This document shows positions 50,814-59,361 of a DNA stretch of 64,000 nucleotides, in pieces. The DNA comes from Parundibacterium terreum (GTDB lineage Bacteria; Pseudomonadota; Gammaproteobacteria; Burkholderiales; Burkholderiaceae_D), in the NCBI RefSeq assembly GCF_014636315.1, contig NZ_BMED01000001.1, forward strand, positions 1,493,941 to 1,557,940, read 5' to 3'. The notes beneath the pieces are model-generated. The model was not told the origin of the DNA. It saw nothing but the letters and a program-made list of their open reading frames with translations, and did not search any database. How positions within the stretch are numbered: the first letter of the stretch is position 1; the number at the start of each line of letters is the position of its first letter. The position numbers were made by a program, and so were the translations under genes.

Positions 50814-51230
50814 ATGTCACCTACTCTCGACCACACCAGCGGAGGCTGCATTGCCGCGCGCCAGATCCTGGACCGCGTCGGCGACAAGTGGAGCATTTAC
50901 ATCGTCATGATGCTGAGTGAGGGGCCGGTACGTTTTAACCAGCTCAAGCGCAGCATCGAGGGCATCTCGCAACGTATGCTGACTCTGACCTTGCGCAGTC
51001 TGGAGCGGGATGGATTGGTCACGCGCACGGTCTTTCCGACAGTGCCGCAAAGCGTGGAATACGCGCTGACTGATCTGGGCAGCACGTTGCTGGAGCCGGT
51101 CAGCGCACTGGCGCAATGGGCGCAAGTCAATTCCACACAAATACAAAGGGCCAGGGCAGATTTTGACGCCGGGGCCGGAAAAGCAGACGAGCAGGAAGTC
51201 GCAGGAGTAACCAGAATCAGGTTCGGCTAG
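50814..51230 (+). CDS. HxlR-family regulator, likely repressor of azoR
   Basis: A 138-residue protein; the ATG at 50814 has GAAGG 9 bases upstream. HxlR signature [20 protein letters not shown] and the winged helix [30 protein letters not shown] Cys in the start (GGCIAARQ) may sense quinones or electrophiles, as in the YodB/QorR-type regulators of azoreductases. Divergent from azoR with 132 bases between. Confidence 0.88.
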   Translation: MSPTLDHTSGGCIAARQILDRVGDKWSIYIVMMLSEGPVRFNQLKRSIEGISQRMLTLTLRSLERDGLVTRTVFPTVPQSVEYALTDLGSTLLEPVSALAQWAQVNSTQIQRARADFDAGAGKADEQEVAGVTRIRFG

Positions 51231-51269
51231 AAGATTTTCGGCTGAAAATTTACTTAAAAGCAAGAGCAA

Positions 51270-51304
51270 TCACCAGCGTATATCACTTTATCGCCGACTG
51301 GTGA
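51270..51304. promoter_or_regulatory. Inverted repeat upstream of the binding-protein gene
   Basis: TCACCAG (51270-51276) and CTGGTGA (51298-51304), 21 bases apart, 190 bases before the binding-protein start. Possible regulator site; weak. Confidence 0.3.
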
Positions 51305-51360
51305 CACTGTCGTGACAAGTCCACATTTCACGTTTTGACATGCTTTTGTGGTCGTTTCAC

Positions 51361-51389
51361 TTTGGTGTTTTAGGCGCATCGCGTATAAT
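51361..51389 (+). promoter_or_regulatory. Predicted promoter of the binding-protein gene
   Basis: A perfect -10 TATAAT at 51384-51389, preceded at 17 bases by TTTGGT, a poor -35. It is 107 bases before the start at 51496. Confidence 0.5.
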
Positions 51390-51495
51390 CGCCCGTGATT
51401 TCCACAAGGCAATAATTCGCCCCTTCCCTCCCTCACGGTGGTGAAACGCGTAATTGCCAGCCTGTCTCCAAAACGGTCCCTCGCAATCCCATCCT

Positions 51496-52629
51496 ATGAA
51501 AATACAGAAACTCATGTCAGCCCTCAGCCTGGGACTGGCTCTTTCCTCTGCTTATGCGGAGAACGGCATTACCAGCAAAAGTATCACTCTGGGACAATCC
51601 GCGGCATTGAGCGGTCCTGCAGCCCAGCTGGGCACTGAAATGCGAGACGGCGCGCAAGCCTATTTCGATCACGTGAATGCAACTGGCGGTATAGGTGGCA
51701 GGCAAATCATCCTGAAAACCCTGGATGACGGCTATGAGGCAGAAAAAGCAGTCGCCAATACCCGGCAACTGATAGACAAAGACGATGTGTTTGCACTTTT
51801 CGGTTACGTGGGCACGCCAACCTCCAACGCAGCCATGCCTTTGGCCATCAAGGAAAACCTGCCTTTCTTTGCGCCATTTACAGGCGCCCAGTCTTTACGC
51901 GAACCATTCAACCGGAATATCTTCAATATCCGCGCCAGCTACTTTGAAGAAACCGAAAAAATCATCCAGCACATCACGACCCTGTCGCTGAACCGCATCG
52001 CCGTGTTCTACCAGAATGATGCTTACGGCAAAGCAGGCCTGGAAGGTGTTACCCGCGCCATGAAGAAACGCGGCATCGAAATCGTCGCGACTGCAACGGT
52101 AGAAAGAAACAGTGTTGACGTCGCCAAAGCAGTTGCACAGATGAAGCAAGCCAAACCGCAGGCGATCGTATTGATCTCCGCCTATACCTCCTGCTCCGCC
52201 TTCATCAAGAGCATGCTGAAGGATGGCGACGCCAACCCCATTTTCTGGAATATCTCTTTCGTAGGAAGCCAGGCGCTGGCCAAGGAGCTAGGCAACGAAG
52301 GCCGCGGTGTGATGGTTTCGCAAGTCATGCCGGCGCCATGGGATGACATCAATCCTATCGTCAAAGAATATAAGAATCTGTATCTGAAAACACCGGGACG
52401 GGTTCCCGGCTATGTCAGCCTGGAGGGATTCATCGCAGCCAAGGTATTTGTTGAAGGCTTGAAGCGCGCTGGCGGCAGCCTGAGCAGGGAAAGTTTTATC
52501 AAGGCGATGGACGGCATGAGTTCTTATGACGTCGGCGGCTTCCAGGTCAAGTTCAGCGGCAGCAATCACAATGCCTCCCACTTCGTCGATCTGACAGTGA
52601 TAGGAAAAGACGGCAAGTTCATGCGCTAA
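51496..52629 (+). CDS. ABC-type amino-acid (LivK-like) solute-binding protein
   Basis: A 377-residue periplasmic binding protein; the ATG at 51496 is followed by a signal peptide (LMSALSLGLALSSAYA). Body of the Peripla_BP_6 type: TLGQSAALSGPAAQLGTEMRDGAQAYFDHVNATGGIGGRQI, ALFGYVGTPTSNAAMPLAIKENLPFF, and RIAVFYQNDAYGKAGLEG. No permease or ATPase genes nearby: an orphan, so it may serve a distant transporter or a sensor. A good terminator follows. Confidence 0.9.
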   Translation: MKIQKLMSALSLGLALSSAYAENGITSKSITLGQSAALSGPAAQLGTEMRDGAQAYFDHVNATGGIGGRQIILKTLDDGYEAEKAVANTRQLIDKDDVFALFGYVGTPTSNAAMPLAIKENLPFFAPFTGAQSLREPFNRNIFNIRASYFEETEKIIQHITTLSLNRIAVFYQNDAYGKAGLEGVTRAMKKRGIEIVATATVERNSVDVAKAVAQMKQAKPQAIVLISAYTSCSAFIKSMLKDGDANPIFWNISFVGSQALAKELGNEGRGVMVSQVMPAPWDDINPIVKEYKNLYLKTPGRVPGYVSLEGFIAAKVFVEGLKRAGGSLSRESFIKAMDGMSSYDVGGFQVKFSGSNHNASHFVDLTVIGKDGKFMR

Positions 52630-52652
52630 GTCTGCGCTACCATGCGGTCTTG

Positions 52653-52690
52653 AATGGCATGTACCTCCGGGTGCATGCCATTTTTATTTT
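52653..52690 (+). terminator. Terminator of the LivK-like gene
   Basis: 13-bp stem (AATGGCATGTACC with GGGTGCATGCCATT, one G-T pair) and loop TCCG, followed by TTTTTATTTT at 52681-52690. Confidence 0.9.
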
Positions 52691-52699
52691 CGTACTTCA

Positions 52700-52732
52700 T
52701 AAAAAAAACCCGCGAGCCTGAGCTCGCGGGTT
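52700..52732 (-). terminator. Second hairpin, minus-strand terminator-like
   Basis: Perfect AACCCGCGAGC/GCTCGCGGGTT stem with loop CTGA at 52707-52732; A8 before it on the plus strand gives a T run on the minus strand. It lies downstream of the metalloprotease terminator at 52871-52907. Confidence 0.7.
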
Positions 52733-52870
52733 GAACAAAAACCTCGGGGGAGGTCAATGAAGAGACGGCGCCACTATAGCGCGCAACAGCTTCATTCCCA
52801 ACGAATATTTCCTGATATCCACAGTCAGAATTTGCATACTGCCGTGCACCCTCTTCCCTCTGTACTGTCC

Positions 52871-52907
52871 AAAGAAAAAGGCAACGAAAGAACACTTTCG
52901 TTGCCTT
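52871..52907 (-). terminator. Terminator of the PEP-CTERM/metalloprotease locus
   Basis: Perfect 13-bp stem AAGGCAACGAAAG/CTTTCGTTGCCTT, loop AACA, with an A-rich flank on the plus strand giving T's on the minus strand. 28 bases past the metalloprotease stop. Confidence 0.85.
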
Positions 52908-52934
52908 GCTGCTGACCAGGTCAGGTGGCTGTGC

Positions 52935-54383
52935 TTACCAGCCTATATCTTTCAGCAATTCAAATGTCAGGTCATAAGGCACAGTTACTTCATGTGTCAG
53001 ATCGGCATTGATTGCGGGTTCCATCAACTGATTCGGGAAAGCCAGCGTATCCCAGTGAGAGACGGAAGATCCGGATTGATATGGATTCGGCGTGAACAAC
53101 AAAGCACGACCCAGTTTATCCGCACCGGCATACTGGTTAGGATCCACGCCCAGATTGGCAATCACACCGGATGAAGTACGGGTACGCTTGCCCAATTTGG
53201 ATTTCAGCAGAATGCCATCGGCCTGGCTGACGGACAAGGTTGGAATGACGACGGTAGGGTCGGCGCCGCCCAGCCCTGGCGCAGTACCCGCTGCATTATT
53301 GGCAATCACTACACCGATAGCACCCGCGTCCTGCGCATTTTTCGCCTTTACCGCAAAGCCGCAAACACCGCGGTCAATCAATGCAATACGGCCATTCACT
53401 GCTAAGGCATTCACGCCGCTCAGCGGATTACAGGCCAACCCGGTACCATTTGTCTGATCCACTACCGGCATCAGTTGACCTGTCACGCCAGGGCTGGACA
53501 AGGCGACGCCAAATGACGCTGTACCTATAGGAAAGTCCCCTGCTGCATCGGCGGCATTTGGTCCGGAGATATTCAGGCGCTGGGTGCCGGCCGCCAAAAC
53601 AGTAGGCACCTTGCTGCTGACATTCGGGCCTGTCCATGCGAGCTTGCGGAAATTGAGCGATGAAGTTGCGCGCTCAGCATCCGTCATATCCACCCAGCGT
53701 TTGCCGGCTGTGTTATCCCACATGAAGTTATCCCACACCGATGGAGTCCCACCCAGTTGAGCGCCGGTCGCACCATTGGTAAAGGTCTGGAATCCCAATC
53801 CGTGGGCAAACTCATGCTCCAGCACGGTAACCAGATCCACCAGATTTCCTGCATTGCCATCCAGCCCCAGATAGAAAGGCGAGCCAGGCAGGCAATTCGC
53901 GTTCAGACCCAGGTTGGAATTGAAACGCGCACGTATTTGCGGTACGGCCTGGTCACCGAGAGCCTCAGCACCATACAGCTTGTTCGTCAACGCATACGAG
54001 TACCAGGAATTTGCCAGTGGTGCACCGGGGAAATCACTAAAAATCTGGGTCGCGCCAGCGCTGCCTAAAGTGGCTGTAGTCGCGGTACAAGCAAGCGGTT
54101 CCATAGTGGCCAGCACGGTAATAGGTACCGAACTGGTCAAGGTTGCACCCCATTTTGCAGCGGCGGCCTGAAATGCAATCAGGCGTTGCTGGCCCAGCGT
54201 TGTGCCGGAGTTGCCGCCAACAGGCGCAGCTACTGTTGTGTCGTTAAAGCCCACGCCGGCAGCATTACCGTTAACGATGACAATAGTCGCAGCAGCAAAA
54301 GACGCAGCAGCGCTGCTCATGCCGACGACAAATGCACCCAGGGTCGCAGCTGTTTTCAGGGACAAAGTTTTATTTTTCTTCAT
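52935..54383 (-). CDS. Secreted metalloprotease with PA domain
   Basis: A 482-residue protein. The ATG at 54383 has AGGAG seven bases upstream. Signal peptide (TAATLGAFVVGMSSAAASFAA). The zinc motif HExxH is His190-Glu191-His194 in VLEHEFAHGLGFQTF; the position 11 residue, His or Asp in metzincins, is Thr here, so a third ligand must come from elsewhere. A protease-associated (PA) domain is inserted about residues 300-400 (ALAVNGRIALIDRGVCGFAVKAKNAQDAGAIGVVIANN). The C-terminal part ends in LTFELLKDIGW. Its 5' end overlaps the upstream gene by 14 bases. Probably degrades or processes proteins at the cell surface. Confidence 0.88.
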   Translation of the reverse strand: MKKNKTLSLKTAATLGAFVVGMSSAAASFAAATIVIVNGNAAGVGFNDTTVAAPVGGNSGTTLGQQRLIAFQAAAAKWGATLTSSVPITVLATMEPLACTATTATLGSAGATQIFSDFPGAPLANSWYSYALTNKLYGAEALGDQAVPQIRARFNSNLGLNANCLPGSPFYLGLDGNAGNLVDLVTVLEHEFAHGLGFQTFTNGATGAQLGGTPSVWDNFMWDNTAGKRWVDMTDAERATSSLNFRKLAWTGPNVSSKVPTVLAAGTQRLNISGPNAADAAGDFPIGTASFGVALSSPGVTGQLMPVVDQTNGTGLACNPLSGVNALAVNGRIALIDRGVCGFAVKAKNAQDAGAIGVVIANNAAGTAPGLGGADPTVVIPTLSVSQADGILLKSKLGKRTRTSSGVIANLGVDPNQYAGADKLGRALLFTPNPYQSGSSVSHWDTLAFPNQLMEPAINADLTHEVTVPYDLTFELLKDIGW

Positions 54384-54858
54384 GGTTGTGCTCCTGGGAA
54401 TGATTGACCTTGGTGGATGCAGTGGATGCCGTTGCAGCAGGTGTGGCATTGACCAGCTTGTCAGCCGCTTCACTACCGGTTACGCATTCCATCTCGATAC
54501 TGCCGTCCGCCTTGCGCGTGGCAACGGAATAAGTCATGAAGCTCTCGTCCAGCACCATCGTCCTTGAGCCGTCGGCACGTACAACAGCAACGGCACGCTT
54601 GGCCCTGGCCTGGGTGGACTGCCGTCCAGCCTTGCTGGCCTCGTCTGCTTTGATCTGATTATTCAGGGCTTCATCTTCTTCGGCGGTAGGCGCGCGCAGC
54701 TTGCCTGTCACCGGATCCTTTGCTACTCGCATGCCACTCTCCTGTGCATGCACAACAGGAGCGACGGCGATCGCAGAAACAACTGCCGTTGCCAGGAACA
54801 ATCGCTTATGCCACTGCGATGTCTGTAAAACTTTCATTAAAGATTTTTCAGTCGACAT
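54370..54858 (-). CDS. Small secreted protein of the PEP-CTERM locus
   Basis: A 162-residue protein; the ATG at 54858 has AAGGA seven bases upstream. Signal peptide (RLFLATAVVSAIAVAPVVHA), then a conserved-looking motif RVAKDPVTGKLRAPTAEED, which resembles the short domain that, from memory, NCBI calls post-PEP-CTERM-1. The C-terminus is Ala/Thr/His-rich. Coupled to the metalloprotease gene by a 14-base overlap and 135 bases after the PEP-CTERM gene. Function unknown. Confidence 0.75.
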   Translation of the reverse strand: MSTEKSLMKVLQTSQWHKRLFLATAVVSAIAVAPVVHAQESGMRVAKDPVTGKLRAPTAEEDEALNNQIKADEASKAGRQSTQARAKRAVAVVRADGSRTMVLDESFMTYSVATRKADGSIEMECVTGSEAADKLVNATPAATASTASTKVNHSQEHNHEEK

Positions 54859-54993
54859 GTCACTATCCTTCAATAAGTAAGGGCTAGGCATACCGCATGC
54901 GCTACCCGCGCAAGCCGGAATACCCTTGTGCTGCGAGAATGAGCCGTTCAATTCGAGACGGCGGTTTTCTGTTGTTGTGACGTACTACAAGTT

Positions 54994-55668
54994 TTACAGC
55001 GATTTGTTGCGGCGGCGCATGGCCAGCAAGCCCAGCATGCCTATGCCCAGAGTCATGACTGTCGCAGGTTCAGGCACGACACTGAAGGTATCAAGACCAA
55101 TATAGTCGCCATTGGCGGATGCGTCTGCGATGTAAAAACGGAAGCCGAGGCGGCCTGTTCCTGAACCAGAAAATGTAGGAATAGTGAACTGCACTTTAAA
55201 CCAGTCGGTAGGAAAGCCGTCTGCGGTATAAGTGGGATTGAGATCAAACAGCAAGGAAGTAAAGTCGCTGGTATTGGTGCTGGCGCCATTTCCGCTCAGG
55301 CTCACTTGCAGGCGATCCGGCAAATCTCCATGGGAGCGTGTATAGAAAGTGACTGTCTCGCCTGCGGCCAAATTGAATACAGGCGAGAACAGCCAGTTGT
55401 CGATAACATTGCCGAATGCACTGGCATAGCTGACACCCGCATACGAATCCGCTGCGCCAGATTGAGAATTGAATGCAGACCCAGGACTGCCTTGCGACCA
55501 CGAAGCAGACAAATCCGGATTGGGGAACTGTCCCTTATTGGAGACCACCCATCCCTTGCCAGCCAAGGACGAAAAACTATCAAAATTTTCGCTGAGGATA
55601 TCGGTTGCTTGCGCGCTAGCAACAAGACTAAAGGCAGCAAGACCTGCCAGGAGGGGTTTGAATTTCAT
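54994..55668 (-). CDS. PEP-CTERM-anchored surface protein (choice-of-anchor J type)
   Basis: A 224-residue protein with a signal peptide (PLLAGLAAFSLVASAQA), a jelly-roll like body (ILSENFDSFSSLAGKGWVVSNKG...FTIPTFSGSGTGRLGFRFYIA) and a C-terminal PEP-CTERM signal: VPEPATVMTLGIGMLGLLAMRRR. Proteins with this signal are cut and anchored by an exosortase and go with extracellular polysaccharide. No exosortase gene is in the window. First gene of the three-gene locus. Confidence 0.92.
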   Translation of the reverse strand: MKFKPLLAGLAAFSLVASAQATDILSENFDSFSSLAGKGWVVSNKGQFPNPDLSASWSQGSPGSAFNSQSGAADSYAGVSYASAFGNVIDNWLFSPVFNLAAGETVTFYTRSHGDLPDRLQVSLSGNGASTNTSDFTSLLFDLNPTYTADGFPTDWFKVQFTIPTFSGSGTGRLGFRFYIADASANGDYIGLDTFSVVPEPATVMTLGIGMLGLLAMRRRNKSL

Positions 55669-56187
55669 TGTGCTTCCTTGTAATTGATATTAATACGAAC
55701 GGATTTGCAGGCACTATTGAAACAGGGGTACAAACTTCAAAAATATTTCCCCAGGCCCACCGCTAAGCACAAAAAATGCCAGAGAAAAATATTTCTGCAA
55801 ATTCAATCACTTAAAAGAAAAATGGTTTTCACAAAGTAACGTCATGTAAAAAAATCCGACATATTGTATAAATTGTTTATTTACGTAAAGAAATAAATGC
55901 ATATGCTTATGCCATTTTTGCCGCCGTTTTTTTCAGCTCGGCTGCCGACTCTCAGGGTGTATTGCGAGCTCGCTTAAGACGAGAAAAAAACTATTTTTGC
56001 ACTCCTTCCAATAGTTTTTCCGTTATTGCGCTATCAGCTTGCGATCTCAACATTCCACCAAGCCTGCTTATTTCGTCGCGAAGATCGCCGAAAAAAATTG
56101 CAAGGCAAATTTTCAAAATTTCACAATGTATTGCACATTTAGAGTGAGAGTCTTTTCAGCAGCCTCATCTCAATCATTGCCTGGCGC

Positions 56188-56209
56188 AATATTTTCATAT
56201 GGAAATATT
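56188..56209. promoter_or_regulatory. Near-perfect palindrome upstream of ppk2
   Basis: A 22-base near-palindrome with half-site AATATTTTCAT (one mismatched pair) 75 bases before the ppk2 ATG; possible operator. Confidence 0.35.
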
Positions 56210-56248
56210 CTTGTTAGCGCTGCGTCATTCCTTGGTCATAATCTCCGT

Positions 56249-56270
56249 GTAAGGTCGAAAAAAACCTTAC
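56249..56270 (+). promoter_or_regulatory. Leader hairpin of ppk2
   Basis: Stem GTAAGGT/ACCTTAC with an A-rich 8-base loop, ending 13 bases before the ATG and just ahead of the ribosome-binding site GGAGA. It may affect translation. Confidence 0.4.
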
Positions 56271-56283
56271 CTGTGGAGAGAAT

Positions 56284-57192
56284 ATGAACGAAGAAGATCT
56301 GGTGCGCCGCATCCACCGCGAGCTGGCCGATAGTTACGATGAAGAAATGGAGCTGGAAATTGAAGACCGCAACATTGATGAACTGACCGGCGAGCCATCC
56401 AAGCGTACTGAAGAAGAAAAGGAATATCGCCGCCAGTATTTCCAGGAACTGTTCCGCCTCCAGGCAGAACTGGTCAAGCTGCAGGATTGGGTAGTAGCCT
56501 CCCGGCACAAAGTAGTCATCCTGTTTGAGGGGCGCGATGCTGCCGGCAAGGGAGGTGTGATCAAACGCATTACCCAGCGCCTGAATCCTCGCGTATGCCG
56601 CGTAGTCGCCTTGCCGGCCCCGAATGACAGGGAACGTACGCAATGGTATTTCCAGCGCTATGCGACACATCTGCCCGCAGCAGGAGAAATCGTCCTGTTC
56701 GACCGTAGCTGGTACAACCGGGCCGGCGTCGAACGCGTGATGGGATTTTGCAGCGACGATGAGTATGAAGAGTTCTTCCGCACCACGCCGGAATTCGAAA
56801 GAATGCTGGTGCGCTCTGGCATACAAGTCATCAAATACTGGTTCTCGATTACCGATGAAGAGCAGCACATGCGCTTCCTGAGTCGCATCCATGATCCGCT
56901 GAAGCAATGGAAACTGAGCCCCATGGATCTGGAGTCACGCCGCCGCTGGGAAGAATATACCAAGGCCAAGGAAGTGATGCTGTCCCGCACGCATATTGCA
57001 GAGGCGCCGTGGTGGGTTGTGCAGGCCGTGGACAAGAAACGCGCGCGGCTCAATTGCATCCACCACCTGCTGGGACAGATGCCTTATGCTGAAATAACGC
57101 ATCCGCCTATCACCTTGCCTCATCGCGAATATCACGAAGACTATGTGCGCAATGAAATCTCGCAAGAGATCATGGTGCCGCAAGTATATTGA
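56284..57192 (+). CDS. ppk2: Polyphosphate kinase 2
   Basis: A 302-residue PPK2 protein. Walker A EGRDAAGKGG with Lys89, Walker B LFDRSWYNRAGVE with Asp140, and the lid-module residues RRRWEEYTKAKE. The N-terminal helical extension (VRRIHRELADSYDEEMELEI) is seen in the class that phosphorylates nucleoside diphosphates with polyP. It would turn polyphosphate into GTP/ATP. Upstream hairpin and GGAGAG SD. A strong terminator follows. Confidence 0.93.
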   Translation: MNEEDLVRRIHRELADSYDEEMELEIEDRNIDELTGEPSKRTEEEKEYRRQYFQELFRLQAELVKLQDWVVASRHKVVILFEGRDAAGKGGVIKRITQRLNPRVCRVVALPAPNDRERTQWYFQRYATHLPAAGEIVLFDRSWYNRAGVERVMGFCSDDEYEEFFRTTPEFERMLVRSGIQVIKYWFSITDEEQHMRFLSRIHDPLKQWKLSPMDLESRRRWEEYTKAKEVMLSRTHIAEAPWWVVQAVDKKRARLNCIHHLLGQMPYAEITHPPITLPHREYHEDYVRNEISQEIMVPQVY

Positions 57193-57200
57193 CTTGAAGT

Positions 57201-57220
57201 AGCCGGCTTGCGAGCCGGCT
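57201..57220 (+). terminator. First hairpin after ppk2
   Basis: Perfect AGCCGGCT/AGCCGGCT stem (self-complementary arms) with loop TGCG, 9 bases after the ppk2 stop; short T run follows. Confidence 0.6.
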
Positions 57221-57230
57221 CTTTAATCGC

Positions 57231-57259
57231 AAAAAAGAGGCCGCATAGGCCTCTTTTTT
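57231..57259. terminator. Bidirectional terminator between ppk2 and the paralogue pair
   Basis: Perfect 12-bp stem AAAAAAGAGGCC/GGCCTCTTTTTT with loop GCATA; works for both convergent genes. Confidence 0.9.
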
Positions 57260-57269
57260 GCGTGCCACA

Positions 57270-58052
57270 TCAGGCCGGCTTGTCCGCCAAAATTTCCGCT
57301 GCTGTCTGTTCTACCGTTTTTTGTATCAATTGCTTGAGGATCTTAGCTTTTTCTTCAGCGCCAAGGGCTTTCCAGGCGTCATTGCTCTTATCCCTGTCAC
57401 CGGCATTGGCAAAAGTATAGGAATTATCCAGGTTTTTTTCGCGAATGACGCTCCAGTTGCGAACGTCAATCAACCTGACCGTCATGTAGGCGTATGGTGC
57501 AATTACGCCGCGACCGGATTCCAGTGTGTCCGTGCGCTCCACCCCGATGCGATTGTCCACATAAAATCCCAGACCCTCCAGCTTGCCATGACCGATACTG
57601 GTGTCGACCATTTTCAATCGGGCATCACCGCGATGCTTGGTGATAAGTATCAGATGCGTGACGGCTGGATTGCCCTTCAGCGCCAGCTTGAGACCATCCA
57701 GCACCGTGCCGGCATCTGCCGTGTTGCCGAATAAGGCTCCTTGCAGCCTGTAGAGGCCGGCATCATTGCTAAGCATCAGATCTGCCTTTGCCTTGGGTTG
57801 CAGCTTGCCTAACACGTTGTCAGCGGCCATCAACGCGGCACTGTCCAGGCTGGTGTTGGCGATCGCAATTTTCTGAGTCTCATTGCGATCAAGCTTGCTG
57901 CCAGTAGAAAGGACGTCGAAAACCACGGTGACGTTGTCCCCAATCAGCGACAACACCGCGTAGTGGCGATCTGCACCATCAGCAGCGTAGGAGAAAGACG
58001 CAGCCAATGCGCTCACGCAAACGACGCCGGTAGCCAGTAATTTTTTCAGCAT
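57270..58052 (-). CDS. Secreted protein of unknown function, paralogue A
   Basis: A 260-residue protein; the ATG at 58052 starts the signal peptide (LLATGVVCVSALAASFSYA). The mature part shares with paralogue B long blocks: RHYAVLSL-GDNVTVVFD, SNDAGLYRLQG, THLILITKHRGDARLK, GHGKLEGLGFYVD, ISPYAYMTVRLID. No known family motif was recognised, and no metal ligands or catalytic signature stand out. Probably a periplasmic or envelope protein. 69 bases downstream of paralogue B on the same strand. Confidence 0.85.
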   Translation of the reverse strand: MLKKLLATGVVCVSALAASFSYAADGADRHYAVLSLIGDNVTVVFDVLSTGSKLDRNETQKIAIANTSLDSAALMAADNVLGKLQPKAKADLMLSNDAGLYRLQGALFGNTADAGTVLDGLKLALKGNPAVTHLILITKHRGDARLKMVDTSIGHGKLEGLGFYVDNRIGVERTDTLESGRGVIAPYAYMTVRLIDVRNWSVIREKNLDNSYTFANAGDRDKSNDAWKALGAEEKAKILKQLIQKTVEQTAAEILADKPA

Positions 58053-58120
58053 ATTTTTTTCATAAGTAAGTTGTGTGTTACCGAAGAAGCCAGATACAAG
58101 CAGCAATTGCTCAAATCATG

Positions 58121-58912
58121 TCAACCGGGCTTATTTGTCAGCACATCCTTGGCAGCATCCCACACCGTGCTTTGTATCAGGCGTTTGAGCGCAGATGTTT
58201 TTTGCTCCGGGGTCAGTGCACTCCATGCGTTCAAAGTCTGGCCCGCTTCGCCTATATTGGCAAACGATGTCGAATTGTCCGATGTCCTTTCTTTTATCAC
58301 TGTCCAGGTAGATAAATCAATCAGCCGGACTGTCATATAAGCGTAGGGAGAAATCAAACCTAGGCCACTTTCGCCAGTATCAGTCCGGACCACCGACGCG
58401 CGGCTATCCACATAAAATCCCAGCCCTTCCAGCTTGCCGTGACCCAAGCTGATATCCTCCAGTTTCAGCCTGGCATCGCCGCGATGCTTGGTAATCAAAA
58501 TCAGATGAGTGGCCGCTGGTTTGCTCTTCAATGCAAATTTCAAGCCCTCCAGCACCACATCCGCGTCCGACGAACTGCGAAACAAATTTCCCTGCAGACG
58601 ATAGAGACCGGCGTCGTTGCTGATAAGCAGTTCTTTTTTTGCGGATGGCTGTAACTGGGCAACGAGATTGTCCACCGCCAGCAATGCCGCGCTATCCAGT
58701 TCCGCGTCGGGAATGCCAATTTTTTCAATGGCGTTGGCATTGAGATTGGTACCGGTTGCTCCCCGGTCAAACACGACCGTGACATTGTCGCCCACCAGCG
58801 ACAACACCGCGTAATGGCGGCCGGAGCCATCGGCAGCATAGGCGTTCGCTGCCGATAAAAGCAGGCCGGCGATAGCCGTATTCAGCAATTTTGTGAGCAG
58901 ATTAACTTTCAT
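58121..58912 (-). CDS. Secreted protein of unknown function, paralogue B
   Basis: A 263-residue protein with a signal peptide (LLNTAIAGLLLSAANAYA). It matches paralogue A over the whole mature length, with about six of ten residues identical by eye in the core blocks, and ends likewise (KRLIQSTVWDAAKDVLTNKPG). Tandem duplication is clear. It precedes paralogue A by 68 bases, so the two may be cotranscribed. No function assigned. Confidence 0.85.
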   Translation of the reverse strand: MKVNLLTKLLNTAIAGLLLSAANAYAADGSGRHYAVLSLVGDNVTVVFDRGATGTNLNANAIEKIGIPDAELDSAALLAVDNLVAQLQPSAKKELLISNDAGLYRLQGNLFRSSSDADVVLEGLKFALKSKPAATHLILITKHRGDARLKLEDISLGHGKLEGLGFYVDSRASVVRTDTGESGLGLISPYAYMTVRLIDLSTWTVIKERTSDNSTSFANIGEAGQTLNAWSALTPEQKTSALKRLIQSTVWDAAKDVLTNKPG

Positions 58913-59361
58913 GCGCGGGCCTTATGCAGTAAATGAGTGGAAGAACGTCTCGCCCAATGAATCGGAACTTTAATGACATTAAAGCGGGAAAATATTAAAA
59001 AAACAATATTTCTTCTAATATAAGCCGTATTTTAAATTATAGAAAGTTTATTTCACAACAAGTTGCACTCCGGGTACACAACTTGCTATTGGTCACTAAT
59101 GCAAAACAACGCAAAAATCTGGTTTTAAAGGCAATATTTTTGTGAATCGGTGAAAAGAACTGCGATTTCGAGCGTCTATTCGATGTAAATCGTTTGCGAC
59201 CTCTTGTAGAATGGCGCGTCGAAATATATCGGCATGCAAATAAATCTTAATAAAACCAGTAGGCGGGGCGCAATGCCATCAAGCATGGCGCCCGAATTTA
59301 GAAAAATCCGCGTACATGAAACCCACAAGGAGACGACGATGCACGGAATTTGGAGAAACCC
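58913..59361. other. AT-rich region before the POT transporter gene
   Basis: About 450 bases between divergent genes, AT-rich at 58970-59160. Holds a hairpin at 59266-59293. No gene seen. Confidence 0.5.
59266..59293 (+). promoter_or_regulatory. Leader hairpin upstream of the POT transporter
   Basis: GGGCGC-A-ATGC / GCAT-G-GCGCCC with a 6-base loop, 68 bases before the ATG at 59362. Possible mRNA leader structure. Confidence 0.35.

Larger units (their letters stand above)
55669..56283. other. AT-rich region before ppk2
   Basis: About 615 bases, notably AT-rich. Contains the palindrome at 56188-56209 and the leader hairpin at 56249-56270, plus the promoter of the PEP-CTERM gene on the minus strand. 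No convincing gene. Confidence 0.5.

Noticed and set aside
51335-51340. TTGACA upstream of the LivK-like gene
   Set aside because: The region 17 bases later reads CACTTT, not a -10; the TATAAT at 51384 is too far away.
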